From DATKMG01 sp035541995 (lineage in GTDB: Bacteria; Acidobacteriota; Terriglobia; Versatilivoradales; Versatilivoraceae): a stretch of 14,267 bases of DNA. Both the position numbers and the translations under genes were made by a program. The notes under the pieces are model-generated. The model was given only the letters and a program-made list of their open reading frames with translations. It ran no database searches and was not told where the DNA came from. Location: NCBI GenBank assembly GCA_035541995.1, contig DATKMG010000837.1, forward strand, positions 1 to 14,267. The letters are read 5' to 3'. Shown piece after piece: positions 5,168 to 13,500 of this stretch. Position 1 is the stretch's first letter, and every line of letters begins with the position of its first letter.

Positions 5168-6601
5168 TCACCATGCAACGATGAACTCGGCACGAAGGAA
5201 GGTCGCAGGATCTTGCTTTACAGAACTGTAGTAATCACCCGGGAAGAACAGCTCGCCCAACAAATGTCCGCTCAGGTGCTCATTGAATTTGTATCTCACC
5301 AAGGCTGAGGCGAAATTCCCACGGAACTTACCGTCTTGACTGAACCCGGGCCTGTTCTGAAAAGGGTTACTGGCAGCGAACAGCGGCATGTAGTCCGCAT
5401 TCAATTCCATCCGGTTGGCCGGATTGCAGCTCCATCCGAAATCTAACCGATGAAGGTTGGACCAATACCCCACTCGAGTTTCTGTGTTGAAATTGTACAG
5501 AAGTAATTCAGACCATTGCGGCCAACGTCCCCACAGTGGATCAAATCCTTCATCTGTCCCCTTTGTTGCTGGGTCATCGCCTGAGAGGTATTCGTATCCG
5601 ATACGGAGACTCTGGTTAGTCCGGTTTTTCAGATTGTAGCTAAGCCGGCTATTAGACCCAAAAGCCTTCAGGTCCTGGCCGTTCTTGTTCCCCACCTCCG
5701 GTGCGAACTCAGCGCGGTATTTCCAATGATTATTGATGTTGCCCTCAATCCGGCCGCCGAACGCATAAATGTCACCATTGTCTCCTCGCAACAGGACTCT
5801 CGTATCATGCTTGTAGATGAAGTACCCGTCGATCTGTGTTTGCGGCAACGCTTTGTTGGTGACGTAGAGAATTGCTCCGTTTTCGTTTTGTTCAACAAGG
5901 GGCTTATGTTGATCGTACAAGGGAGAAACCCATCTCTCTGAAGAAGAGCTCTGGCTGATACCGATCAGGTCAACGGTGGTCTTCCTGCTCGCAAGAGTGT
6001 AGGTCATGCGTGCGGCGTCAAAGAACAGGGTTCTGGAGCCGTCGAGTGGTGTGCCCTCCAAGACAAGCCACCCGTTGCCCAGGATGATCTCCTGGCGTCC
6101 CACGGTCAAAGTCATAGGTTGGTCGGCGACTTTTCGCCAGACCATATTAAGGCTGTCGACGATAAACTCATCCGACACATAACCACTCATCCGATCAGGC
6201 TTCAGGTAGGTTCGAGGCTCACTTGTCAGTCGGATATTGAAATCAAGCTGCTCGACAGGGTGGATCTTGGCCCAGGCCCGCATCCGATATCGCTGATAGC
6301 TGTATTCATGTTCTGGCAAGCCGGAGTTTAACGTGAAAACATCAAACTGGTACTCCCAGCGGAGTCGGAAATCTGCGCCCAGAGACAGCCAGGGCCAAGG
6401 GTTCTTGAGGCGGTCGGAGAGCGACGGTCCGTCTGGTCTATCTGACTGATTGTCGGGAGTTCCGGCTGGCTGAGCCTCCTCTGTTGCCTTCGTGGACGGA
6501 GCCTGCGCTTTGGATTCGGAAAGATAAGGAATCTGGAAAAGGATGAATAAAGTCGTGGCCGCCAGGATGATGCCTGGCGATTTCTTCTTGAAGGATTTCA
6601 T
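5168..6601 (-). CDS. Alginate-export-type outer-membrane porin
   Basis: From ATG 6601 the product has 477 residues: a lysine-rich start (MKSFKKK), a hydrophobic core (IILAATTLFILFQI) and a probable signal-peptidase site after SKAQA. A Pro/Ser/Thr-rich linker (about 35-65) follows, then a long series of amphipathic beta-strands ending in FIVAW, with the terminal aromatic residue typical of BAM-inserted outer-membrane barrels. Segments such as ADFRLRWEYQFD, VGRQEIILGNGWLVLEGTPLDGSRTLFFDAAR and IGYEYLSGDD match the alginate-export (AlgE-like) family as I know it. Many non-alginate bacteria carry members, so the cargo is unknown. The start is set by AAGGTG (6614-6609), 7 bases before ATG 6601; an in-frame TTG at 6643 has no such site. 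An AT-rich stretch (about 6661-6690) upstream could hold the promoter. Confidence 0.85.
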   Translation of the reverse strand: MKSFKKKSPGIILAATTLFILFQIPYLSESKAQAPSTKATEEAQPAGTPDNQSDRPDGPSLSDRLKNPWPWLSLGADFRLRWEYQFDVFTLNSGLPEHEYSYQRYRMRAWAKIHPVEQLDFNIRLTSEPRTYLKPDRMSGYVSDEFIVDSLNMVWRKVADQPMTLTVGRQEIILGNGWLVLEGTPLDGSRTLFFDAARMTYTLASRKTTVDLIGISQSSSSERWVSPLYDQHKPLVEQNENGAILYVTNKALPQTQIDGYFIYKHDTRVLLRGDNGDIYAFGGRIEGNINNHWKYRAEFAPEVGNKNGQDLKAFGSNSRLSYNLKNRTNQSLRIGYEYLSGDDPATKGTDEGFDPLWGRWPQWSELLLYNFNTETRVGYWSNLHRLDFGWSCNPANRMELNADYMPLFAASNPFQNRPGFSQDGKFRGNFASALVRYKFNEHLSGHLLGELFFPGDYYSSVKQDPATFLRAEFIVAW

Positions 6602-6608
6602 TCGTGAA

Positions 6609-6614
6609 CACCTT
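6609..6614 (-). promoter_or_regulatory. Ribosome-binding site of the porin gene
   Basis: The minus strand reads AAGGTG, 7 bases before ATG 6601. It fixes the start at the residue preceding a proper signal peptide and argues against the upstream TTG at 6643. Confidence 0.65.
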
Positions 6615-6758
6615 AAGCAAGTCAGCGGTGCTGGCAGCGCCAACGATCTTGCCCCTGTTTTGAATTAAGATATGAAAATATATATACGCGTTCAGCATTT
6701 GATGGATAGCTCCTGATTCTAAGCGACGTCGAGCATTAATAGGCCGGTTATGCTTAAG

Positions 6759-7835
6759 TTAACTAGCTGCTTCGAAGTCCTTCTGAAGATGATGCAACTG
6801 GCCGCAAGCTGCGGAGATATCAATTCCGCGAGGCCGCCTGACAAAGGCGGGGATGTTTTTGGAAACTAGAATCTCCTGAAAGCGAAGCACGCGTTCGGGC
6901 GTGGAAGGCTTGAGGTCATGAGCGTTTCCAGGATTCAGTGGCAACAGGTTGACTTTTGCCCGCAAAGGGGCAAGGAGCTTCACGAGTCGCCGCGCGTCTT
7001 GGTCAGAATCGTTCACCCTATCGATGAGCACGTATTCGAATGTGAGATACTGTTTAGGGCCCAACGGAAATTGGGCACACGCTTCCAGAAGTTCCCGAAT
7101 CGGGTATTTCCGATTAATCGGCACGAGACGATTTCTTACTTCATCAGTGGTTGCAGAGAGGGAAACTGCCAGGTTTGGAACCACAGGAGCGTTGGCAAGT
7201 TCCAGAATTTTGGGCACCAAGCCGACCGTCGACAAAGTAATTCGGTGACGGGGTAAAGAGAGACCTTCGGTATCTGTCATGAGGACCAGAGCTCTGACGA
7301 CTTCTGGAAGGTTGTGCAGAGGTTCGCCCATCCCCATCAATACGATGTTGATTGGCTTTGGGTGGGATGAATTCGGTTTGTCACGCCGCTCGTGGTCCCT
7401 TAGGATGTACAGGATCTGACCGATTATTTCGCCTGCAGTCAGGTTTCGGCTGAAGCCCATGAGGGCCGTGAGGCAGAACTGACAATCCATGGCGCAACCG
7501 ACTTGGGTAGAGATGCAGAAAGTTGTGCGTCGTTCTTCGGGAATCCAAATTGCCTCAACTTTGCAGTGATCCGTGAGCTCAAGCAAGTATTTCTCCGTCC
7601 CGTCCATCGATTGCTGCAAGGTCCTAAGGGTAGGAAAACTGACCTGAGCCAATCTGGACAATTTCGCCCTCAAAACTCTAGGAAGTTCAGTGATTTCATT
7701 AAAGTCAGACTTCCGGTGCACATAGACTGCTCGATAGATCTGCCTTCCATGAAAGCGTGGTTCCCCACGTTCGGCTAAATATCCGCAGAGTTCCTGGGAA
7801 GTAAGTCCGAGGATTTCTTTCAGGTCAGGGCCCAT
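6759..7835 (-). CDS. rlmN: 23S rRNA / tRNA adenine-C2 methyltransferase (RlmN)
   Basis: RlmN is a radical-SAM enzyme that methylates C2 of A2503 in 23S rRNA and of A37 in some tRNAs, helping ribosome accuracy. The 358-residue product has the cluster motif CAMDCQFC (Cys114, Cys118, Cys121) preceded by STQVG, as in characterised RlmN. It also has the second catalytic cysteine, Cys344, in ISAACGQLHH near the C-terminus, which forms the protein-RNA adduct and is resolved in this mechanism. Other family marks are NIVLMGMGEPLHN, HRITLSTVGLVPKI, NLAVSLSA and FEYVLIDRVNDS. The N-terminal helical RNA-binding part (residues 1-90, LTSQELCGYLAERGEPRFHGRQIY) is complete. Cfr-type resistance enzymes are related, but the RlmN-like N-terminus and chromosomal context favour RlmN. 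No strong ribosome-binding site is seen before ATG 7835. Confidence 0.95.
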   Translation of the reverse strand: MGPDLKEILGLTSQELCGYLAERGEPRFHGRQIYRAVYVHRKSDFNEITELPRVLRAKLSRLAQVSFPTLRTLQQSMDGTEKYLLELTDHCKVEAIWIPEERRTTFCISTQVGCAMDCQFCLTALMGFSRNLTAGEIIGQILYILRDHERRDKPNSSHPKPINIVLMGMGEPLHNLPEVVRALVLMTDTEGLSLPRHRITLSTVGLVPKILELANAPVVPNLAVSLSATTDEVRNRLVPINRKYPIRELLEACAQFPLGPKQYLTFEYVLIDRVNDSDQDARRLVKLLAPLRAKVNLLPLNPGNAHDLKPSTPERVLRFQEILVSKNIPAFVRRPRGIDISAACGQLHHLQKDFEAAS

Positions 7836-7993
7836 GAATTGAAGCTTCTTGAGAGCAGATTAGCTTTGAGGGGCACAACCCATTAAAAGACAGGGTCTTC
7901 TGCAAGAGTCGGAAGAGATCTTATCAGAGGACTTATTAACTGTGCAATCGGTTTGGATCTGACGCCACGAAATTCTGTGGGGCGAGCCGAAAA

Positions 7994-9277
7994 TCATGGC
8001 TTCAGCCAGCGATCGAGCCAATTGAAGGCATCCTCCTGCATCTTTGCACTAAAAATATGGGCCTGATCGTAAAACTTTCCCTCAAACCTGGGAGACGCCT
8101 CAGCCTTTTTGTAAATGGCCGCGATCTTCTCTACTGCCTCTTGCATTCCCTCCAAAGGGTAAAGCTCGTCTTTGTTGCATTGTTGGACCATTAGAGGTTT
8201 TGGGACCATGCAAGCAACTAAGTCCGGAAGATCGAGGAATTGGGTTAATCCCGGGAGGAAATGAATGAAACTATGGGTCAACACATGCTTCCTGATCATA
8301 GGTCGCAATGTGGACATCCAGCCCACAACCACAGCGCAACGAATCCGATCGTCCAGACCGGCCAAATAAACAGTCCGATCCCCACCCATTGAGATGCCTA
8401 CGCATCCAATCCGATCCGGGTCGACATCTGGTCGAGTCTGCAGATAATCCAGTGTTCGGATGTCATCCCAGTGGGCAATTCCTTGCCAGGTTGTTCCAGC
8501 CCAGTAAAGACTCCGGGCGAGGATGGACTCCCCTTCACTCGCTTGCTTGTTCAGATACTGGATGTCTTCGAGGGAATATTTCAAACGGTCCCAGCCGTAC
8601 TTTTGCAGGTCTGTCCCAAACAAAGTCCTCCGCTCGCCAAAATAAAAGCAATCGATAGCAATCACAACATATCCCCGTCTACAGAGTTCCGCAGAAGTTG
8701 AGCGACCCTCGTAATTCTCACGTCGGTACTTAGTGATGGCAGGATGTTCTCCTTCCGGCATAGGCATCACCTTCTCCTTCCCAAAAACGAACATTCCGCC
8801 GTGGGAATGGAGATCGATCACGGCAGGTCTTCGTCCTGGCCTACCTTTCGGAGTTAGGATGTAAGCCGGAACCCGGAACCATGGAGTAGTAGAGAAAACG
8901 ACTTTCTCCTGGACGTAATCCGAGGTTTCCCATCGACCCAGGACTGCAGGATTTGGAATCGTGGGAGGGGGATCGTAGTGAAACAACTCGAGAACCTTCT
9001 GTCTCACTGCCTTCCGATAGGATGCGACACTTGAGAAATTTTTTTTGAGAAAAGATAACGGATACTGGCAACTGTCTGCCAGCCTCTTGATTTCGTCATA
9101 AATGGTCCCCACATCGGCATCAGGAAAAGGCTCGTTCGGCATCGTAGAAGTTTCCTTTCGAATTTGAGGGGATGCAGAGGCTGCTTTATCAGCCAGAGCC
9201 AACCCCATTAATGTCAAGGAACGGAGGAATGAGCGGCGTTCGCATTGGTTCCAGACCCCTTGATTAGATAATTGCAT
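7994..9277 (-). CDS. Tat-exported alpha/beta hydrolase (esterase-like)
   Basis: The 427-residue protein starts with a twin-arginine signal: R14-R15 in ERRSFLRSLTLMGLALADKAASASP, so it should be exported folded. A helical segment (about 55-105) precedes the hydrolase core. The nucleophile elbow is GISMGG (Ser296), and likely partners are Asp370 (NKDELYPL) and His407 (DQAHIF), all in the expected order. The segment DLHSHGG (155-161) would be the oxyanion-hole strand. The family looks like the dienelactone-hydrolase/acetyl-xylan-esterase-like group common in Acidobacteria and Planctomycetes, acting perhaps on plant-polymer esters, but the substrate cannot be read from sequence. The ATG at 9277 is preceded by AAGAAGGAG (9297-9289), about 11 bases away. 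Its neighbours (rlmN, M16 peptidase) give no functional clue. Confidence 0.87.
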   Translation of the reverse strand: MQLSNQGVWNQCERRSFLRSLTLMGLALADKAASASPQIRKETSTMPNEPFPDADVGTIYDEIKRLADSCQYPLSFLKKNFSSVASYRKAVRQKVLELFHYDPPPTIPNPAVLGRWETSDYVQEKVVFSTTPWFRVPAYILTPKGRPGRRPAVIDLHSHGGMFVFGKEKVMPMPEGEHPAITKYRRENYEGRSTSAELCRRGYVVIAIDCFYFGERRTLFGTDLQKYGWDRLKYSLEDIQYLNKQASEGESILARSLYWAGTTWQGIAHWDDIRTLDYLQTRPDVDPDRIGCVGISMGGDRTVYLAGLDDRIRCAVVVGWMSTLRPMIRKHVLTHSFIHFLPGLTQFLDLPDLVACMVPKPLMVQQCNKDELYPLEGMQEAVEKIAAIYKKAEASPRFEGKFYDQAHIFSAKMQEDAFNWLDRWLKP

Positions 9278-9549
9278 TCTTTTCGACTCTCCTTCTTATG
9301 ACCTGTATCTTTCGGGGTGTGGGGTTCGGATTTCTACATACCCCTCAACATTGTTCAATCAAATGAATAACTTATGATGAATTCTGGTCGGGAATCAAGT
9401 TGAAAAATCCATTCTTTCCATGGTAAGCTAATAGAGTTTAGAGTCTACTACTTCCAAACTGACAACAAGCTGAAAAGACTCATTTGTTCTGACGCTGCTA
9501 ATCGGGCGAAAACCGCCGGAAATTTGAGATTGGATTTTCGGATAACTCC
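9278..9549. other. Divergent intergenic region
   Basis: This 272-bp gap separates the leftward esterase gene from the rightward M16 peptidase gene, so it should hold both promoters. On the plus strand TTGTTC (9351-9356) and TATGAT (9373-9378) are 16 bases apart, a 3/6 and 5/6 match; this is a weak candidate for the peptidase gene. No strong hairpin, tRNA or convincing small gene was seen. Confidence 0.4.
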
Positions 9550-10818
9550 ATGAACGATATTAGAAAAGAAGTACTCGAGAATGGATTGACCGTTCTGACC
9601 GAGCGCATGCCGCATGTGCGATCTATTTCGCTTGGGATATGGCTCAGAATGGGTTCCCGCAATGAGGCAGCAGAGGTCAACGGAGTCGCCCATTTCATCG
9701 AGCATCTGTTGTTCAAGGGCACGACCAATCGGAGCGGCGAAGAAATCGCTCGGCAGGTGGATTCAATAGGCGGCCATTTGGATGCGTTCACTGCCAAGGA
9801 AACCATTTGCTATAGCTCCAAGGTCCTCGATGAGCATCTCCCCCTTGCATTTGACATCCTATCGGACTTGGTCCTGAATCCCAAGTTCGACGCGGGAGAC
9901 ATTGAAAAGGAACGGGGGGTTGTGCTCGAAGAGATAAAAATGGTGGAAGATACGCCGGACGACCTGGTGAATGAAATCTTCACTCAGAATTTCTGGAAAG
10001 ACCATCCCTTGGGACGTCCCATCTTGGGTACCAAGCAAACGATTACGCGGCTTGACCGGGAAAAGGTCCTTCAATTCTTTCACGAGTTCTACATTCCTGA
10101 GGTGATCGTTGTTTCGGTCGCCGGAAACCTGGACCATGAGCGAGTCGTGGATTTGGTTCGCAGCCGATTTGGGACAATCCTTGCACATCGAAACGGTTAC
10201 CTGGAAGCCCCGGCTCACACCCATAGCCGTATCACCATCCGAAGCAAGAAGGAATTGGAACAAGTCCACATTTGTATGGGGGTCCCCGCCTGCCCTCTTT
10301 CTCATGACGACCGCTATGCTTGCTATGTACTCAACACTATCCTGGGCGGAGGGATGAGTTCCAGATTATTTCAGAACATCCGCGAGAAGCAAGGCCTGGC
10401 TTATGCTATCTATTCTGGATTAAACTCGTATAAGGATACTGGGTGTCTTTCAGTCTATGCGGGAACTTCCTTGGAGACCACCGAGCGGGTTGTCGACTTG
10501 ATCGTCAGTGAATTCCGGAATCTCAAACACCAGCCTGTCGAAGTCGAGGAACTGCGCAGGGCCAAGGATTACCTGAAAGGCAGCCTGATGCTGGGACTTG
10601 AATCGACCTCCAGCCGAATGTCCAACTTGGCTCGGCAGGAGATGTACTTTGGGAGGTATTTCACGCTGGATGAAATGGCAAGTCAAATCGAGACTGTTAC
10701 CTCGGAAGACCTACGACGCTTGGGCCAGAATTTCTTTGACACACGGCACATTGCCCTGACTGTGTTGGGGAACCTCGACGGCTTCAGAATTACTCGTGAA
10801 AGGCTAGACTGCAATTAG
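9550..10818 (+). CDS. M16-family zinc peptidase (processing-peptidase-like)
   Basis: The 422-residue protein is a single-unit M16B peptidase related to mitochondrial processing peptidase beta and Bacillus YmxG/MlpA. The inverted zinc motif HFIEH gives His48, catalytic Glu51 and His52, and the third ligand is Glu128 in VVLEEIKM, at the family distance. Glu121 occupies the position of the conserved supporting glutamate. The C-terminal half has the expected GGGMSSRLFQNIREKQGLAY segment, which in this family supplies substrate-binding Arg and Tyr. There is no signal peptide, so it is probably cytoplasmic. All key residues are present, so it looks active rather than a non-catalytic partner. Stop codons upstream force the start at ATG 9550 even though its ribosome-binding site is poor. 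Its substrate is unknown; such enzymes degrade short unfolded peptides. Confidence 0.93.
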   Translation: MNDIRKEVLENGLTVLTERMPHVRSISLGIWLRMGSRNEAAEVNGVAHFIEHLLFKGTTNRSGEEIARQVDSIGGHLDAFTAKETICYSSKVLDEHLPLAFDILSDLVLNPKFDAGDIEKERGVVLEEIKMVEDTPDDLVNEIFTQNFWKDHPLGRPILGTKQTITRLDREKVLQFFHEFYIPEVIVVSVAGNLDHERVVDLVRSRFGTILAHRNGYLEAPAHTHSRITIRSKKELEQVHICMGVPACPLSHDDRYACYVLNTILGGGMSSRLFQNIREKQGLAYAIYSGLNSYKDTGCLSVYAGTSLETTERVVDLIVSEFRNLKHQPVEVEELRRAKDYLKGSLMLGLESTSSRMSNLARQEMYFGRYFTLDEMASQIETVTSEDLRRLGQNFFDTRHIALTVLGNLDGFRITRERLDCN

Positions 10819-10936
10819 CAGGAAGCAACGAAACTTTAGCGGACAGAAGGGTGCAGATCTGCGTGAAGGCTTCGGGGGGAACTATCAACCCGGCTAAAAA
10901 GTAAGAGAAGGCCATATAAGAGCCAGAAGCGGGGAA

Positions 10937-11716
10937 ATGGTGTCATTGAGGATTTCGGTCTTAGGGAGCAGTAGTTCCGGGAATTGTACTTTTCTTTCCA
11001 CCTCGACGACGCGAATCCTATTAGATGCTGGTTTCAGCAAGATTCAAACCTCTCGACGTCTCCAGTCAATTGGCGAATCTCTCGAGTCGATTGAAGCCAT
11101 CGTGATCTCTCACGAACATTCCGATCACGTTCAGGGATTGCCAAGCCTGTTATCGGCCATCGATGTTCCCATTTACATTGCGGAGAAGACCCTAGATGCA
11201 ATTCGCTCCAGTGTGTCGCACAGCAGGGTCCAAAGCATACGGGCCGGAGAACGTTTTACAATTGGCGACCTGGAAATTTCCCCTTTTAGCGTCCCGCATG
11301 ATGCCGTGGATCCTCTGGCTTTTGTGTTCGAAGCCGATGGACTAAAAGTCGGGCACGTGACGGACCTTGGCTATATGACTGGACTGGTAATTCAGCGTTT
11401 GAAGGGCTGTGATGCGATTGTTCTTGAATCAAACCATGATCTTGAAATGTTGCGATCGGGTCCGTATCCCTGGCACCTGAAACAACGGATTATGAGCAAG
11501 CACGGGCACCTTTCCAACGACGAAGTGGGAAAGTTCATTGAAGAGAGCTTTGATGGACATGCCCGCTGCATTATACTGGCTCATCTGAGTGAGAGTAACA
11601 ATCATCCGGACCTAGCCCGGATGGTCAGTGCGATTGCATTGGAACGAAAGGGCTTCAGTCTGCAGAACCTGGTGTTGGCCAGCAAGACTACAGCTATTCC
11701 GATGATCGTGCTTTGA
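10937..11716 (+). CDS. YycJ/WalJ-like MBL-fold protein
   Basis: The 259-residue product is a single-domain metallo-beta-lactamase-fold hydrolase of the YycJ/WalJ type. The opening LRISVLGSSSSGNCTFL and metal motif SHEHSDHVQG (His59, His61, Asp63, His64) match that group. Further probable metal residues follow at VPHDAVDP, VTDLGYM and LAHLSESNN. In Firmicutes WalJ is linked to the WalRK cell-wall regulon and to DNA repair phenotypes; in other phyla its role is uncertain, and nuclease activity has been proposed. The start is ambiguous by one codon: ATG 10937 or GTG 10940. GTG would have better spacing from GGGG (10931-10934) and would give the M-S-L-R start usual in homologues. It stands 118 bp after the peptidase gene and 39 bp before purB, with no terminator seen between, so co-transcription with purB is possible. 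Confidence 0.88.
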   Translation: MVSLRISVLGSSSSGNCTFLSTSTTRILLDAGFSKIQTSRRLQSIGESLESIEAIVISHEHSDHVQGLPSLLSAIDVPIYIAEKTLDAIRSSVSHSRVQSIRAGERFTIGDLEISPFSVPHDAVDPLAFVFEADGLKVGHVTDLGYMTGLVIQRLKGCDAIVLESNHDLEMLRSGPYPWHLKQRIMSKHGHLSNDEVGKFIEESFDGHARCIILAHLSESNNHPDLARMVSAIALERKGFSLQNLVLASKTTAIPMIVL

Positions 11717-11740
11717 GAATGGGAACTATCTCTGCACTGG

Positions 11741-11747
11741 AAGAGGA
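11741..11747 (+). promoter_or_regulatory. Ribosome-binding site of purB (TTG start)
   Basis: AAGAGGA ends 8 bases before TTG 11756. It supports a TTG start for purB rather than the internal ATG at 11783, which would remove the conserved first residues. Confidence 0.65.
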
Positions 11748-11755
11748 CCCCACAT

Positions 11756-13051
11756 TTGATTAAGCGCTACACTCGCCACGCGATGGGCCAAATTTGGTCA
11801 GAGGAAAACAAGTTCCGTAAGTGGCTTGAAGTGGAACTCGCCGCCAGCGAAACCCTGGCCAGCTGGGGATTGGTCCCCACCAAGGCGGTCGAGGTCATTA
11901 AACAAAAGGCCAATTTCGACGTCCAACGCATCCTGGAGATTGAAAAGGAAGTGAAACATGACGTCATCGCTTTCACTACTTCCGTGGCCGAGTTCGTTGG
12001 CCCCGAGTCTCGCTACTTCCACTATGGCTTGACATCTTCCGATGTCGTGGATACTGCCCTGGCGCTCCAGTTGAAAGAAGCCTCCGAGATTCTCAAAAAG
12101 GATCTGACAGAACTCATGGAGGTCCTAAAGGAGCAAGCTTTCCGTTACAAGGACATCCCGATGATCGGGCGGACTCACGGCATTCATGCAGAACCCATTA
12201 CCCTCGGACTTAAATTGACGGTATGGTATGAAGAAGCTCGCCGTAACCAAAAACGTCTAAACGATGCGATTGAAAACGTTCTGGTTGGTAAACTATCCGG
12301 TGCGGTTGGAACTTTTGCACACTTGGATCCGAAAATTGAAGAGACCGTATGTGCCCGGCTTGGACTGCAGGCTGATCCCATCTCGACGCAAATTGTGCAA
12401 CGGGATCGCCACGCCCACTTCATGGCAGCCTTGGCTCTGATTGCCTGCGGTCTTGACAAAATTGCCACAGAAATTCGTGGCTTGCAGAAGACGGAGGTCC
12501 GCGAAGTGGAGGAGTACTTTTCTCCCGGTCAAAAAGGATCTTCCGCTATGCCGCACAAAAGGAATCCCGTCACCTGCGAACAAATATGCGGGCTTGCCCG
12601 GTTGGTCCGGTCCAATCTTCAGGCTGCACTGGAGAACGTGGCCCTCTGGCATGAGCGGGACATCTCTCATTCCTCCGTAGAACGCGTCATCTTGCCCGAC
12701 TCAACGATCTTGGTTGATTACCTGCTAAATAAGACGAGCAGCCTGGTCGGCAAAATGGTGGTCTATCCCGAGCGAATGCTCGAAAACTTGAATCTCATGA
12801 AAGGACTCGTCTTCTCCGGACAATTACTGTTGGAGCTAACTCAAAAAGAAGTTTCAAGAGAGGAAGCTTACACGTGGGTGCAGCGGAATGCGATGCGGGT
12901 CTGGGCGAATGAGGGAGAATTCAAGGCTTTGGTGTTAAAAGACCCGGATATTAGCCGGTGCCTGCAACCGGCAGAAATTGATCGGATTTTCGACCTAAAG
13001 TATCAGCTAAGGCATGTGGAGACTATCTTTAGGAGAGTCTATGGCCACTGA
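11756..13051 (+). CDS. purB: Adenylosuccinate lyase
   Basis: PurB removes fumarate twice in purine synthesis: from SAICAR to give AICAR, and from adenylosuccinate to give AMP. The 431-residue length is that of the short bacterial form (Bacillus/Thermotoga type). The fumarase/aspartase superfamily signature loop GSSAMPHKRNP lies at 261-271, with catalytic Ser262 or Ser263. The general acid region GRTHGIHAEP carries His141. The third conserved region, YGLTSSDVVDT, is at 90-100. The start is TTG 11756: homologues begin M-I-x-R-Y, exactly as read here (MIKRYTRHAM), and AAGAGGA sits 8 bases upstream. purS follows 36 bp later on the same strand, so this is the first identified gene of a pur block. 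Confidence 0.96.
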   Translation: MIKRYTRHAMGQIWSEENKFRKWLEVELAASETLASWGLVPTKAVEVIKQKANFDVQRILEIEKEVKHDVIAFTTSVAEFVGPESRYFHYGLTSSDVVDTALALQLKEASEILKKDLTELMEVLKEQAFRYKDIPMIGRTHGIHAEPITLGLKLTVWYEEARRNQKRLNDAIENVLVGKLSGAVGTFAHLDPKIEETVCARLGLQADPISTQIVQRDRHAHFMAALALIACGLDKIATEIRGLQKTEVREVEEYFSPGQKGSSAMPHKRNPVTCEQICGLARLVRSNLQAALENVALWHERDISHSSVERVILPDSTILVDYLLNKTSSLVGKMVVYPERMLENLNLMKGLVFSGQLLLELTQKEVSREEAYTWVQRNAMRVWANEGEFKALVLKDPDISRCLQPAEIDRIFDLKYQLRHVETIFRRVYGH

Positions 13052-13087
13052 ATTATGCATATTCATAGAAAGGATTGAATTTTTCAC

Positions 13088-13330
13088 ATGCATGCCAAAG
13101 TGTTTGTGAGTTTGAAGTCCAGTGTCCTGGACCCCCAGGGGAAGACCATTCACAACAGCCTACGAAATTTGGGCTACAGCACGGTTCAGGACGTCAGGCA
13201 GGGGAAGTTCTTCGTGATCAAGCTGGCGGATGGATTGGGCAAAGAAACTGCGAGGCAGGAGGTAGAGAAAATGGCTCGCGGCGTTTTGACAAACCCGGTA
13301 ATTGAAGAATTCACATATGAGATTGAATAG
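13088..13330 (+). CDS. purS: FGAM synthase subunit PurS
   Basis: PurS is the small structural subunit that bridges PurQ and PurL in the three-part phosphoribosylformylglycinamidine synthase, helping pass ammonia from PurQ to PurL. The 80-residue length is typical. It begins HAKVFVSLKSSVLDPQGKTI, matching the family's opening K-V-x-V-x-L-K-x-x-x-L-D-P-Q-G, and contains the usual LGY...VRQGKFF segment and a final strand (IEEFTYEIE). The presence of PurS shows that the organism uses the split PurSQL enzyme, not the long one-chain PurL of proteobacteria. GAAAGGA lies about 13 bases before ATG 13088, a rather long spacing. It stands between purB and purQ. Confidence 0.95.
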   Translation: MHAKVFVSLKSSVLDPQGKTIHNSLRNLGYSTVQDVRQGKFFVIKLADGLGKETARQEVEKMARGVLTNPVIEEFTYEIE

Positions 13331-13500
13331 ACATTGCATAGTTAGCTCTCGGTGGTCTCTGATTGTTGGTGCCGAACCAATCGTTACTCACGTCCTTGTG
13401 GGGATCACAGATTGCCTATTGCTTACAATTGGTGTCTGAGCGGAGTCTGGAGTCGCTGGCCATCAATGACTAATCCGGGTTCACCGAAAAAGGCGGTTCT
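13331..13500 (+). other. Spacer between purS and purQ
   Basis: This 170-bp gap is unusually long for a pair that often overlaps or nearly touches. It holds a small inverted repeat TTGGT (13366-13370) and ACCAA (13376-13380), a lone -10-like TACAAT (13424-13429) without a matching -35, and AAGGCGG (13490-13496) before the purQ ATG. No open frame that looks like a gene, no intrinsic terminator and no recognisable riboswitch was seen. Confidence 0.4.

Noticed and set aside
6602..6643. N-terminal extension of the porin from TTG 6643
   Set aside because: The added 14 residues would precede a complete signal peptide, and AAGGTG places the start at ATG 6601.
7965..7990. Hairpin-like CGCCAC / GTGGGGCG after the esterase gene as a terminator
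   Set aside because: The stem needs a 2-base bulge and no T-tract follows on the minus strand.
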